64,000 nucleotides of DNA from Algoriphagus kandeliae (lineage in GTDB: Bacteria; Bacteroidota; Bacteroidia; Cytophagales; Cyclobacteriaceae). The notes beneath the pieces were generated by a model. It was given only the letters and a program-made list of their open reading frames with translations. It was not told where the DNA came from and searched no databases. The stretch spans positions 186,001 through 250,000 of the forward strand of contig NZ_SPSB01000002.1 of the NCBI RefSeq assembly GCF_004571135.1. Reading direction: 5' to 3'. This document shows, one piece after another, positions 18,401 through 26,671 of this stretch. The position numbers and the translations under genes are program-made. How positions within the stretch are numbered: the first letter of the stretch is position 1; each line of letters opens with the position of its first letter.

Positions 18401-20348
18401 CCAGCACTTTGTAAGTGGGGATGGTGCCTGTCTGGGTTGTTCCGAAAAATCCGTGGTGCATTTATTCATCGCGACGGTAGAATCCTTGATGCAACCCCGC
18501 ATCAAGAAGCACATAAATCAGTTGGATGAACTTATCCAAAAACTGGAGCAACACATCCAATCCCGACTTCTGGAATCCATCAATATCAAGAATACAGATG
18601 CGATAGAAAGGATTCTCAACGAGTCTCGCAACACTGATTTAACCATGTCTGGCATTGCCAGCAAATTGGAAGCAGTAAGCGGAACTAAACCGATTGACCA
18701 AGAATGGCTAAAAGAAACAAGCCATTTGATCTCAGAACTCAGAAAACTGAAATGGAAATATACAGAAGGGACAACCGGCCGAGGTCGATCTGCTATGGGT
18801 ATGACCAATGCCACAGGATGTACCTCTGTTTGGGGTAGTACCTACCCTTACAACCCATATCCATTCCCTTGGGCAAACCACCTCTTCCAAGATTCACCAT
18901 CCATGGCGATGGGGATCTTTGAGGGACACATGTCTAAGATGGCCGATGGATTTAAAGCCATTCGAAAAGCCAACTTGATTCTCGAAGGCAAGTACAAGGC
19001 AGAAGAGCATAAAGACTTCTTTACCTACTTCAACTGGAAGCAATTCACAGATGAGGAATGGTTGCTTTGCCCTCCGGTTGTAGCCTTGGGCGGTGATGGT
19101 GCCATGTATGACATTGGCTTCCAAAACCTCTCCAGAATGATGGCTTCCGGAAAGCCAATCAAAGTTATTGTGGTGGATACCCAAGTGTACTCCAACACAG
19201 GTGGACAGGCATGTACCTCAGGCTTTATCGGTCAGGTATCTGACATGGCGCAATACGGCAAGGTGTGGAAAGGAAAACCGGAACCTCGAAAGGAAATTGG
19301 CTTGATTGCCATGGCACACCGTAACACCTATGTGATGCAAGGAACCCTGGCAAATACCAGTCACATGATCGAAGGCTTTATCGATGGTTTGATGACCAAG
19401 CGACCTGCCCTATTCAACTTGTATACCACCTGCCAACCTGAGCATGGCGTTGCAGATGATTTAGGTTCTCATCAGGCAAAATTGGCTGTAGAGTCCAGAG
19501 CTTATCCAATATTCCGATACAATCCTGATTTGAGTGTAAAAGTACAGGAGGCTTTGGATATCTCAGGAAACCCTGCTATCGATCAGGATTGGCCTACTTA
19601 TCAATTGAAATATGTTGAAAATGGGGTTGACAAATCCATGGAGGTTCCGATGACCTTTGCGGACTTCGCCTTGACTGAGGGACGTTTCAGAAAGCATTTC
19701 CGAAATGCTCCTCGAAATACCTGGAATGAAAATATGATCCTGCTCACTGAATTCTTGGACATGAGCGAGGAAGATCGGGAAGGTAAATTCCCATTCATCT
19801 GGGCGGTAGACAGAAAAAATCAATTGACTCGAGTAATCGTAGCGAAAACCATTGTCGAGTCCTGTGAAGAGCGAAGAGACTTCTGGATTTTGCTACGGGA
19901 TTTGGCGGGCACGAAACCTGAGGCCGCTACTGAAGAGGATCTAGAAAGCAAAATCAGAGCGGAAATTGTCGGAAAGATTGCCAGAAAACTGGCACAACTT
20001 GCCGGTGGAAATGGAGTCGATCTAACCTCCTCCATGATGCAGTCAAGCCCTACCGAGCAGCATGCAACTACCCAAGAGCAAGCGCCTACTACACAAACTG
20101 AATCTTCAGCTTGGATTGAAACAGATGAATGCACCTCCTGTAACGAGTGCATCAATCTCAACCCTAAAATATTTTCATACAATCAAGATAAAAAAGCCTA
20201 TATCAAAGACGCACAGGCAGGACCCTATCAGGACCTAGTTCTAGCTGCCGAAAAATGTACAGCACAGGTAATCCATCCAGGATTGCCAGCTGACAAGACA
20301 GGAAAGGACATTGAAAAATGGATTAAAAGGGCCGAGAAATACAATTAA
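15435..20348 (+). CDS. nifJ: Giant pyruvate:ferredoxin (flavodoxin) oxidoreductase with C-terminal ferredoxin domain
   Basis: At 1637 residues this is far longer than usual PFORs (about 1170-1200). The order is TPP-Pyr/alpha domain (about 5-420, with AYPITPSTQMGEYW), gamma domain (about 470-670, with GGWGAITTGKNLA), cluster motif 1 (Cys787/790/793/797), cluster motif 2 (Cys921/924/927/931), and TPP-PP/beta domain with Cys999, Cys1002, Cys1129 and probably Cys1333 for the proximal cluster. The TPP-Mg motif is intact (GDG with Asp1221, and SNTGG with Asn1254). A linker near 1530-1560 leads to a fused single-4Fe4S ferredoxin (Cys1566/1569/1572/1608). Helical insertions of roughly 70-100 residues separate motif 1 from motif 2 and Cys1002 from Cys1129. 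It interconverts pyruvate + CoA with acetyl-CoA + CO2 and reduced ferredoxin. rnfC follows 5 bp later. Confidence 0.9.
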   Translation: MSNKTNPKYPGIRAALDGNTAAIMCERESSDAAGAYPITPSTQMGEYWAEEAAKGHLNISDKPLIFIEPEGEHAAAAVTAGLSMTGQRAANFSSGQGIAYMHESLYAAVGKRLTYVLNIGARAMTKSTLNVHAGHDDYHAVDDTGFFQMFAKNAQHVADLNVLAHHIAELALTPGIIAQDGFLTTHLIESLYVPERELIKEFLGRPDDIIDTPTPAQRIIYGEKRRRIPELWDVDNPLMAGIVQNQDSYMQSVAAQRPFFFDHIKDIADKAFDEYAELTGRQYQRVMTYKAEDADYLILGQGSLIPSAEAVADYLRATRKIKVGVVNLVMFRPFPSDLLSKVIKGKKGVVVLERLDQPLAEDLPIARELRAVISKCLENGLSDGQKPYPEIESYHQAKDVPRLYSGSFGMGSRDLQAEGIIGAVENMLPEGKHKKHFYLSIDFIRENAFTPKQRAYQETILEAYPNIKDLGIRGSENPNLMPKGATTVRFHSIGGWGAITTGKNLAMTLYDLLGFDIKANPKYGSEKKGQPTTYYLAAAPEPIRMNCEFYFVDVVLSPDPNVFKHTNALAGLKEGGCFIIQSEKTSPDEVWADIPKRYQKIIIDNKIRVFYIDGFKIAREEATDPELQLRMQGIAFQGAFFAASPLMESAGLNEKDLLKAIEDQLQHKFGAKGQRVVDDNMRVVKRGFTEVHEILTKEIQTGTNGQAAQSVGIPLPKMLKELPQSQSKLSDIHRFWEQTGNFYAQGMGNDNLTDPFIGLSLMPATTAVFRDMSGIRFEHPEWIPNNCTACGKCYTVCPDTAIPGLVSDLKDVLETVVKRVKKNHDNVIHLTKAVRTLESKVRALFKDAAEDQTVNQLIHIGIDQLTEENKDNADMVNELGWFKEELGDFKFALTRPYYDLHEKKSPNSGGLFSITVNPNTCKGCNECIKVCEDDALVSVIQTEGSIARLRKDWDLWSDLPTTPEKFNRIDSLEEKIGPLETILLNKDAYQHFVSGDGACLGCSEKSVVHLFIATVESLMQPRIKKHINQLDELIQKLEQHIQSRLLESINIKNTDAIERILNESRNTDLTMSGIASKLEAVSGTKPIDQEWLKETSHLISELRKLKWKYTEGTTGRGRSAMGMTNATGCTSVWGSTYPYNPYPFPWANHLFQDSPSMAMGIFEGHMSKMADGFKAIRKANLILEGKYKAEEHKDFFTYFNWKQFTDEEWLLCPPVVALGGDGAMYDIGFQNLSRMMASGKPIKVIVVDTQVYSNTGGQACTSGFIGQVSDMAQYGKVWKGKPEPRKEIGLIAMAHRNTYVMQGTLANTSHMIEGFIDGLMTKRPALFNLYTTCQPEHGVADDLGSHQAKLAVESRAYPIFRYNPDLSVKVQEALDISGNPAIDQDWPTYQLKYVENGVDKSMEVPMTFADFALTEGRFRKHFRNAPRNTWNENMILLTEFLDMSEEDREGKFPFIWAVDRKNQLTRVIVAKTIVESCEERRDFWILLRDLAGTKPEAATEEDLESKIRAEIVGKIARKLAQLAGGNGVDLTSSMMQSSPTEQHATTQEQAPTTQTESSAWIETDECTSCNECINLNPKIFSYNQDKKAYIKDAQAGPYQDLVLAAEKCTAQVIHPGLPADKTGKDIEKWIKRAEKYN

Positions 20349-20353
20349 AGGAT

Positions 20354-21691
20354 ATGCTAACCATCAACAGACATACCTTTAAGCATGGTATTCATCCGCC
20401 TGAAAATAAAGATGAAACCAATGGCCTACCTATCAGGCAATTTTCCTTTGCCCCTCTAATTATACTTCCTGTTGCCCAGCACATAGGAAAGCCTTCCAAA
20501 ATCATCATTCGGGAAGGACAAGAAGTAGTTAGGGGGCAAAAATTGGCGGAATCTGATGGGTTCTTGTCTGTGCCTCTTCATTCTCCCGCCAGTGGAATCA
20601 TTCGCAAAATTGCCAATGTTCCCACCCTTTCGGGAAAAATGACAACCGGAATCTATCTGGAACCTTTTCCTTCATCCACACAGGAAATACTGGAAGGCAA
20701 TCCGATAGATTTGGAAACTGCCACACCTGAAGAAATTCTCCTGGGAATTCAGGAAGCAGGGATTGTCGGCTTGGGAGGAGCAGCGTTCCCCACTCATGCC
20801 AAATTGAAAATTCCAGAAGGAAAGCATTGCGATACCCTCATCATCAATGGAATTGAATGCGAACCTTACCTGACGACTGACCATCGGGTGATGCTAGAGC
20901 AACCGGATGATATTTTCATGGGGATTAAATATCTGATGAAAGCGACGGGAGCGAAACACACGATCATAGGAATAGAGGCAAATAAGCAAGATGCTGCCGA
21001 ATTCCTAGCGAGCAAACTTACCGGAAAAGAGCCTATCTCTGTTCAGGTTGTTCCTGTAAAATATCCTCAAGGTGCCGAGAAAATGCTGATTACAGCACTA
21101 ATGGGCAAGGAAGTTCCGTCTGGAGGCCTGCCAATTGATGTGCATGCCGTAGTGGTCAATGTGGCGACTACCGCAGAAATCGGCCGCCTTTTACCCCATG
21201 GCCGAGGCATTCAGGAGCGGGTGATTACCATTACTGGTCCTGGAGTCAAGAAGAAAGGCAATTATCTCATTCCTATTGGTACTCCACTACGATATGTATT
21301 GGAGCAAGTGGGAGTAGATGAAAGCATAAGCGAGGTGTACATGGGAGGACCCATGATGGGTGTGGCTGTAGGAAATTTGGACATTTCCATTGTCAAAGGC
21401 ACCTCAGGAATTGTTGTTTTCAACCAAAAGCAAGTGCATCGCTCCGCACAAGTGTACCCATGTATCAAATGTGGCGCCTGTGTAGATGCCTGTCCACTTT
21501 CACTCAACCCTTCCAAATTGGGCATCCTAGCCAAGTTTGAAAGCTATGATAAAATGGCCGAGGAATACCATCTGATGGACTGCTTTGAATGTGGCTCCTG
21601 CTCTTTCGTATGCCCATCTCATATTCCGCTGGTTCAGTACTTCAGGCTATCCAAATCTATTGTCCGCAAAAGAAAATCAAAGAATGTTTAA
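20354..21691 (+). CDS. rnfC: RnfC, NADH-side peripheral subunit of Rnf complex
   Basis: This 445-residue RnfC has the N-terminal RnfC barrel domain, a flavin/NADH-binding region near GLGGAAFPTHAKL and INGIECEPYLTTDHR (about 135-180), an SLBB segment, and two 4Fe-4S motifs CIKCGACVDACP and CFECGSCSFVCP near 373 and 412. It takes electrons from, or gives them to, NADH at the cytoplasmic face. The length is near the family norm, without the long repeat tail of proteobacterial RnfC. It begins 5 bp after the PFOR stop and its end overlaps rnfD by 8 bp. Confidence 0.93.
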   Translation: MLTINRHTFKHGIHPPENKDETNGLPIRQFSFAPLIILPVAQHIGKPSKIIIREGQEVVRGQKLAESDGFLSVPLHSPASGIIRKIANVPTLSGKMTTGIYLEPFPSSTQEILEGNPIDLETATPEEILLGIQEAGIVGLGGAAFPTHAKLKIPEGKHCDTLIINGIECEPYLTTDHRVMLEQPDDIFMGIKYLMKATGAKHTIIGIEANKQDAAEFLASKLTGKEPISVQVVPVKYPQGAEKMLITALMGKEVPSGGLPIDVHAVVVNVATTAEIGRLLPHGRGIQERVITITGPGVKKKGNYLIPIGTPLRYVLEQVGVDESISEVYMGGPMMGVAVGNLDISIVKGTSGIVVFNQKQVHRSAQVYPCIKCGACVDACPLSLNPSKLGILAKFESYDKMAEEYHLMDCFECGSCSFVCPSHIPLVQYFRLSKSIVRKRKSKNV

Positions 21692-22697
21692 GCAAACATT
21701 ACATATCAGCACTTCGCCACACTTGGTCAAAGGAAGCAGTGTGGAGATCATTATGCGCAATGTGGTTTGGGCTATGTTACCTGCGGCCGCATTTTCAGTA
21801 TATGTCTTCGGCTGGAATGCTGCCTTGGTGTTGATTACGTCCACTTTATCCTGTGTGTTAACCGAACATGTGCTTTGCCGATTATCAAAGAAAAGAAGTA
21901 CTGTCTCCGATTGGTCGGCAATCATCACAGGATTACTATTAGGTCTAACCTTACCTCCCATTTTTCCACTTTGGATGACCTTCTTAGGCGGTGTCATCGC
22001 CATAAGCGTTGGTAAATTCCTTTTTGGAGGCTTGGGATATAATGTTTTTAACCCTGCCTTAGTTGGAAGAGCTGTACTTCAGGGAGCTTTCCCCGTTGCC
22101 ATTACCACTTGGTATGACGGTTTTTCGGCAGATCGATTTACTACTATCAACAGTTCGCTGTTTGCAGCCCCATTTATGAAACCGGTGGTTGACGGAGTAT
22201 CGGGTGCCACACCTCTTTCAGCTTTTAAGTTTGACGGAGTTGTTACCGACACCGCAGATTTGGCTTTTGGTTTTGTCAGTGGGTCTGCTGGAGAAACAAG
22301 CGCCATTCTGATCCTTTTAGGGGGAGTTTATCTGGCCATACGAAACTTTATGAATTGGAGAATTCCTGTCTCCATCCTTGCGACGGTCTTCATTTTGAGT
22401 GGCATATTCTATTGGGTGGATCCTTCCAAGTATCCTTCCCCATTATTTATGCTCTTTTCCGGAGGACTAATGCTCGGTGCAGTCTTTATGGCAACCGACA
22501 TGGTGGCTTCACCCATCACCAAATGGGGAGTCATGCTTTATGGAGCCATTATCGGAACACTAATCGTGGTAATACGGATTTGGGGTGGACTTCCGGAAGG
22601 AGTCATGTACGCCATTTTGTTAGGAAATGCAATTTCACCTCATATTGATCGATTGATTCGCTATCGGGTTTATGGAACTTCATTAAAATCATCATGA
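21684..22697 (+). CDS. rnfD: RnfD, flavinylated membrane subunit
   Basis: The 337-residue NqrB/RnfD-family protein has about nine or ten TM helices. The covalent-FMN motif SGAT (Thr176) in GVSGATPLSAF marks the site that ApbE flavinylates; no apbE is in the window. The start is ATG 21684, inside the end of rnfC; the open frame upstream of it reads in another frame across rnfC cysteines and is not used. The stop overlaps rnfG in ATGA. Confidence 0.92.
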   Translation: MFKQTLHISTSPHLVKGSSVEIIMRNVVWAMLPAAAFSVYVFGWNAALVLITSTLSCVLTEHVLCRLSKKRSTVSDWSAIITGLLLGLTLPPIFPLWMTFLGGVIAISVGKFLFGGLGYNVFNPALVGRAVLQGAFPVAITTWYDGFSADRFTTINSSLFAAPFMKPVVDGVSGATPLSAFKFDGVVTDTADLAFGFVSGSAGETSAILILLGGVYLAIRNFMNWRIPVSILATVFILSGIFYWVDPSKYPSPLFMLFSGGLMLGAVFMATDMVASPITKWGVMLYGAIIGTLIVVIRIWGGLPEGVMYAILLGNAISPHIDRLIRYRVYGTSLKSS

Positions 22698-23371
22698 CAG
22701 ATTCAAAGACCATAGCGCCTCCTTCCAATAGCTTTAAAATGCTGCGTGCCATGGCTGGCATCGGTATTATTTGCGGGATACTGATCGTATTCACCTATGA
22801 AGGAACCTTGCCAAGAATTGAATTTCTGAGAGCAGAAGCCCTCAAAGAGGCAATCTTTAAGGTACTTCCTGGAATCACCGAAATGCAGCCCTATGCATAT
22901 AAAAACAATTCTTTTCTCCCTGCAGAAGAGACAGATACAGATGTAGTCTATGCCGGATATGACAGCGAAGGAAATTTTAAGGGGATTGCCATTGTAGCAA
23001 GTGGTCAAGGCTATGCAGATCAAATCAAGATCATTTACGGATATGATCCGGATAATCAGAAAGTGGTAGGATTCTATGTCTTGGAAAGCAAAGAGACTCC
23101 GGGATTAGGAGACAAAATTGAAAAAGATCCCACCTTCCTTGAAAATTTCACAGCCTTGGATGTAGCTCTAAACGATGATCAATCGACTTTACAGAACCGG
23201 GTTGTCACTGTCAAAAAAGGTACAAAAACCAATGCTTGGGAAGTAGACGGTATCAGTGGCGCAACCATTTCCTCTCGTGCGATTGGTGAAATCATTAACG
23301 CAAGTGCTTCGGAATGGGCACCGCTTATTTACAAAAACAAGACGGCTTTTAATTCCCTCGAAAATGAATAA
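22694..23371 (+). CDS. rnfG: RnfG, periplasmic FMN-binding subunit
   Basis: The 225-residue FMN-binding-domain protein has one N-terminal TM helix (about 15-35) and the periplasmic domain carries the covalent-flavin motif SGAT (Thr191) in DGISGATISSRA. ESKETPGLGDKI near 135 is characteristic of RnfG/NqrC. It passes electrons between RnfD and the RnfA/E core. It overlaps rnfD by 4 bp and rnfE by 8 bp, so it is translationally coupled on both sides. Confidence 0.92.
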   Translation: MTDSKTIAPPSNSFKMLRAMAGIGIICGILIVFTYEGTLPRIEFLRAEALKEAIFKVLPGITEMQPYAYKNNSFLPAEETDTDVVYAGYDSEGNFKGIAIVASGQGYADQIKIIYGYDPDNQKVVGFYVLESKETPGLGDKIEKDPTFLENFTALDVALNDDQSTLQNRVVTVKKGTKTNAWEVDGISGATISSRAIGEIINASASEWAPLIYKNKTAFNSLENE

Positions 23372-23993
23372 TGAGATAACTAAAGCGACGGCACCCACCA
23401 CTACTGATGAGTTTATCAAAGGCTTGTGGAAAGAGAACCCGGTTTTTGTGCAGGTCTTGGGGATGTGTCCGGTATTGGCTGTTTCGAATACGGCAGTCAA
23501 TGCACTTGCAATGGGTTTGGCGACTGCTTTTGTACTGATAATGTCCAATAGTTTGGTTTCAATGCTGCGCAATTTTATCCCGAAAGAGGTGCGCATCGCA
23601 TCCTACATTCTCATCATCGCCACTTTCGTGACCATGATTGACTATGCAATCCAAGCCATAAGTGTTGACCTTCACAAGAATCTTGGCGCATTCATCTCTC
23701 TTATAGTGGTGAACTGCCTTATCCTAAGCCGCGCTGAAGCATTTGCTTCAAAAAACACCTTGACAAAATCCATTATGGATGCCTTGGGAATGGGCTTAGG
23801 CTTTACCCTTGGTTTAGTTAGTCTTGGTGTGGTAAGAGAGATTTTGGGAAGCGGGTCAATATTCGGAATCGCTATTCTTCCTGATACCTTTCAGGAATGG
23901 GTAATCATGATTCTACCTGCCGGAGGCTTCTTCACATTGGCTGCATGGTTATTGGTTTTCAACTTGTATAAACAAAAACGCAACGCATTATGA
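23364..23993 (+). CDS. rnfE: RnfE, core membrane subunit
   Basis: From ATG 23364 the protein has 209 residues and six TM helices of the RnfA/RnfE/NqrD/NqrE family. The segment NPVFVQVLGMCPVLAVSNTA near residue 24 carries the intramembrane Cys that, with its partner in RnfA, ligates a [2Fe-2S] cluster between the two subunits. A second conserved VVNCLILSRAEA Cys is present. The in-frame extension upstream of 23364 lies within rnfG and is not used. It overlaps rnfA in ATGA. Confidence 0.92.
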   Translation: MNNEITKATAPTTTDEFIKGLWKENPVFVQVLGMCPVLAVSNTAVNALAMGLATAFVLIMSNSLVSMLRNFIPKEVRIASYILIIATFVTMIDYAIQAISVDLHKNLGAFISLIVVNCLILSRAEAFASKNTLTKSIMDALGMGLGFTLGLVSLGVVREILGSGSIFGIAILPDTFQEWVIMILPAGGFFTLAAWLLVFNLYKQKRNAL

Positions 23994-24571
23994 ATCAGGA
24001 ATCATTCAGCCAAATATTCATCAATGCCGCCTTGGTAAACAACTTTGTTCTGGCCTATTTCCTTGGTATCTGTCCTTTTTTGGGCGTTTCGGGGAAGATA
24101 AATACCGCTGGAAAAATGGGGGGAGCGGTAACCTTTGTGATGCTCATTAGCTCCATGTGTGCCTATGGCATCCACGCCTTTTTGGAGGCAATTGACGCGC
24201 CGTTCCTTCAATTGATCAGCTACATTGTGGTCATCGCCTCCACAGTACAATTGGTGGAAATGTTTGTGAAGAAAATGAGCCCTGCACTTTTCCAAGCCTT
24301 GGGTATTTTTCTTCCCCTGATCACGACAAACTGTGCCATCTTGGGTTTGGCCTTATTTCAAACCAACAAAGGATACGATTTCTTTCAAAGCGTCACCTAT
24401 GCATTTGGTGCCGGAACAGGATTCACACTAGCCCTCCTGTTGATGGCCGGATTACGAGAGCAACTTGATTTTGCGGAAGTACCCAAAGTCATCAGAGGTA
24501 CCGTCTTGACCTTGGTAGCAGCAGGGATTTTATCCCTCGCATTTATGGGATTTTCAGGATTGGGAAGTTAA
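23990..24571 (+). CDS. rnfA: RnfA, core membrane subunit
   Basis: The 193-residue protein has six TM helices and is the pseudo-symmetric partner of RnfE. NFVLAYFLGICPFLGVSGK near residue 18 and LITTNCAILGLALF near 108 carry the family's conserved cysteines for the intramembrane FeS site. Length and motifs are typical. In most rnf operons rnfB is adjacent; here two extra genes (NqrM-like and FNR) come between rnfA and rnfB. Confidence 0.92.
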   Translation: MNQESFSQIFINAALVNNFVLAYFLGICPFLGVSGKINTAGKMGGAVTFVMLISSMCAYGIHAFLEAIDAPFLQLISYIVVIASTVQLVEMFVKKMSPALFQALGIFLPLITTNCAILGLALFQTNKGYDFFQSVTYAFGAGTGFTLALLLMAGLREQLDFAEVPKVIRGTVLTLVAAGILSLAFMGFSGLGS

Positions 24572-24583
24572 AGAGCAATAACA

Positions 24584-24772
24584 ATGATGGTCAAATACCT
24601 AATCGGAATACTTGGAATAACGGGCTTAATGCTAGCCTGGGTTATTGTTCAATACTTATGGCGATTGGCTTTTATGGATAAACACTCATCAGAAGACGTG
24701 CTTGCCGGAAGAGGGGACTGTGGCAATTGCGGTTGTGGCACGGTATGTCAAAGAAAAACTACTAAAGAATAA
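24584..24772 (+). CDS. NqrM-like Cys-rich membrane peptide in the rnf operon
   Basis: The protein has 62 residues. One N-terminal TM helix (about 4-26) is followed by a short soluble tail with four cysteines, GDCGNCGCGTVC. The last three follow C-x-C-x3-C, the spacing of the C-terminal cysteines of NqrM (DUF539), the iron-delivery factor needed to assemble the intramembrane FeS site of Na+-NQR. RnfA/RnfE carry the equivalent site, so a matching maturation role for Rnf is a reasonable inference. It starts 12 bp after rnfA and stops 4 bp before the FNR gene. Either of two adjacent ATGs (24584, 24587) may be used. Confidence 0.7.
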   Translation: MMVKYLIGILGITGLMLAWVIVQYLWRLAFMDKHSSEDVLAGRGDCGNCGCGTVCQRKTTKE

Positions 24773-24776
24773 AAAA

Positions 24777-25634
24777 ATGGCACATTTATCAGATTTTGAC
24801 ACCCGAAGGCAACATGCTGCCACAGTTAAAAAGACCCGAAGGCTAACCCCTGAAGACACGGAAGAAGTCCGGGAATTGATTTTGGAGGTGAAAGACCCTT
24901 CATTTCATTGTGAAGTTGATCAAAGCTTTGGTGTTTTGATTCAAACAAAAGATGATTTTGGAAACACCATGCACCATCGTTTGTACAGTGTGGCCGATTT
25001 GCCCGAAAAAGTAAAAGGCAAAACAAGAATCACGCTTTTGGTGAAGCGCTGTAATTATGTGGATCCTTTCAGCGGAGAGCTGGAATATGGGATTGCCTCC
25101 AATTACCTCTGCGATCGAAAAGTAGGGGACGAAATTACCATCACCGGTCCTTTCGGTCTTCCCTTTAAGGTCCCTGAAGACCATGACGCCAATTTAATTT
25201 TGATCGGTATGGGGACAGGTATCGCTCCTTTTAGAGCATTTATCAAGCATATTTACACGCACATCAGGGATTGGAGAGGAAGGATACGGCTATTCTACGG
25301 AGCCAAGACAGGGCTCGAATTGCTGTACCAAAATGAGTTGGATAATGACCTGACCAGTTATTACGATCAAAAGACTTTTCAAGCCATTCATGCTTTGAGC
25401 CCAAGACCCTTGTGGAACGATGTCATGACCTTAAATCAATCCATTGAGGAGCGATCAGAGGAAATAATCGAAATGCTTTCTAGTCTCAACACCTACATCT
25501 ATGTAGCCGGACACGAAAAAGTAAAGGAAGGTTTGGATGAGGTATTTAGCAAATTGATGGGTTCTGAGGAAAAATGGGAAACCAGAAAAGCGGAACTCAT
25601 AGCAGGTAAAAAATGGGCTGAAATCATCTACTAG
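24777..25634 (+). CDS. Plant-type ferredoxin-NADP(+) reductase inside the rnf operon
   Basis: From ATG 24777 the protein has 285 residues. It shows FNR signatures in order: HHRLYSVAD (FAD, RxYS) near 62, CNYVDPFSG, GIASNYLCD (GxxSxxL) near 104, GMGTGIAPFRAF (NADP pyrophosphate) near 143, YGAKTG, YIYVAGHEKVKEG, and a C-terminal Tyr (AEIIY) stacking on the flavin as in plastid/cyanobacterial FNRs. It moves electrons between ferredoxin and NADP(H) in the cytoplasm. The frame upstream of 24777 overlaps the NqrM-like gene and is not used. Position between rnfA and rnfB, 4 and 11 bp from its neighbours, makes co-expression with Rnf nearly certain. Confidence 0.88.
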   Translation: MAHLSDFDTRRQHAATVKKTRRLTPEDTEEVRELILEVKDPSFHCEVDQSFGVLIQTKDDFGNTMHHRLYSVADLPEKVKGKTRITLLVKRCNYVDPFSGELEYGIASNYLCDRKVGDEITITGPFGLPFKVPEDHDANLILIGMGTGIAPFRAFIKHIYTHIRDWRGRIRLFYGAKTGLELLYQNELDNDLTSYYDQKTFQAIHALSPRPLWNDVMTLNQSIEERSEEIIEMLSSLNTYIYVAGHEKVKEGLDEVFSKLMGSEEKWETRKAELIAGKKWAEIIY

Positions 25635-25645
25635 CGAAAAAGGAA

Positions 25646-26512
25646 ATGTCAATAGTCATCGCAGTTTTAGCTCTTGGTGGACTCACCCTAGCATTGGCCA
25701 TCTTATTGGTAGTGGCTAATAAGAAGCTTTACGTCTATGAGGATGAGCGCATCAATGTGGTGGAAGATATGCTGCCACATGCTAATTGCGGTGCCTGTGG
25801 TTTTCCGGGTTGTAGACCCTTTGCGGAAGCATTGGTGTCAGGAAAAGTCCTCCCCAGCAAATGTACAGTCAGTTCGCCCGAAGGCAGGGAGGCTATCGGG
25901 GAGTTCCTTGGTATTTCCGTAGGGGATGAAGAAAAGAAAGTGGCCCGATTGGCTTGTGGAGGTGGCACGAATGTGGCCCGAAATAAAGCCAAATATGAAG
26001 GGCTGGAGAGTTGTCAAGCAGCCGCTTTAGTCAGTGGTGGAGGAAAGGGCTGTTTTTGGGGTTGCCTGGGTCTGGGAGACTGCCAAAAAGTATGTGATTT
26101 CGACGCCATTCATATGAATGAGCATTCACTGCCTGTGGTGGATCTTGATAAATGTACCGCTTGCGGAGATTGCGTAGAAGTATGTCCAAAGGACCTTTTT
26201 TCCCTTCAACCTATCAGCCACCAACTTTGGGTAAATTGCAAAAATCTGGAGAAAGGAGATGAGATTCTAGAAGACTGCCAAGTAGCCTGCACTGCCTGCG
26301 GTCGCTGTGCTATGGATGCGCCGGGAGACCTTATTGTGATTGAAAATAACCTGCCAGTTATCAACTATTCACTGGCCCACCAAACCCAAGACCCGATTCA
26401 GCGGTGCCCGACTGGAGCCATCGTCTGGCTCGATCCAAAACTGGGAATCGTAAAAGGAAAAGAAAGTGCCAAAATCATCCGTAAAGGGGATAGAGAGCCT
26501 GGTTTTTCTTAA
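25646..26512 (+). CDS. rnfB: RnfB, ferredoxin-side FeS subunit
   Basis: The 288-residue protein has one N-terminal TM helix (about 3-25), the RnfB Cys motif NCGACGFPGC with a following Cys near 50-73, and then ferredoxin-type motifs CGDCVEVCP and a further CTACGRCAM/CPTGAI set in the C-terminal half. The latter adds to the usual two-cluster ferredoxin domain. RnfB is the docking subunit for soluble ferredoxin. It closes the rnf gene set (C-D-G-E-A-x-FNR-B); a 159-bp gap with no obvious hairpin then precedes korA. Confidence 0.92.
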   Translation: MSIVIAVLALGGLTLALAILLVVANKKLYVYEDERINVVEDMLPHANCGACGFPGCRPFAEALVSGKVLPSKCTVSSPEGREAIGEFLGISVGDEEKKVARLACGGGTNVARNKAKYEGLESCQAAALVSGGGKGCFWGCLGLGDCQKVCDFDAIHMNEHSLPVVDLDKCTACGDCVEVCPKDLFSLQPISHQLWVNCKNLEKGDEILEDCQVACTACGRCAMDAPGDLIVIENNLPVINYSLAHQTQDPIQRCPTGAIVWLDPKLGIVKGKESAKIIRKGDREPGFS

Positions 26513-26671
26513 ATAATCCCATAAATTTTTCGATTTCAAATCTTGATTTTCAAGCGCTTAGTAGACTGGACTGTGCCCTTGAAACCTGACTTTTATCTAG
26601 CTATTAGCTGATTTCGGTCAATAAAATCTAGGATAATTTTTTGGTACTTACTATGCATAAAACTATAGGCC

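Noticed and set aside
17751..20182. Several long open frames on the opposite strand of PFOR
   Set aside because: They have no recognisable motifs and overlap a strongly conserved coding frame; they are shadows of its codon bias.
15435..20348. Nitrogen-fixation-linked NifJ
   Set aside because: No nif structural or assembly genes are nearby; the context is rnf and kor. The symbol is used only for enzyme family.
20354..26512. Assigning the membrane complex as Na+-NQR because of the NqrM-like peptide
   Set aside because: RnfB and RnfC (with their ferredoxin motifs) are present and NqrA and NqrF are absent, so the complex is Rnf.
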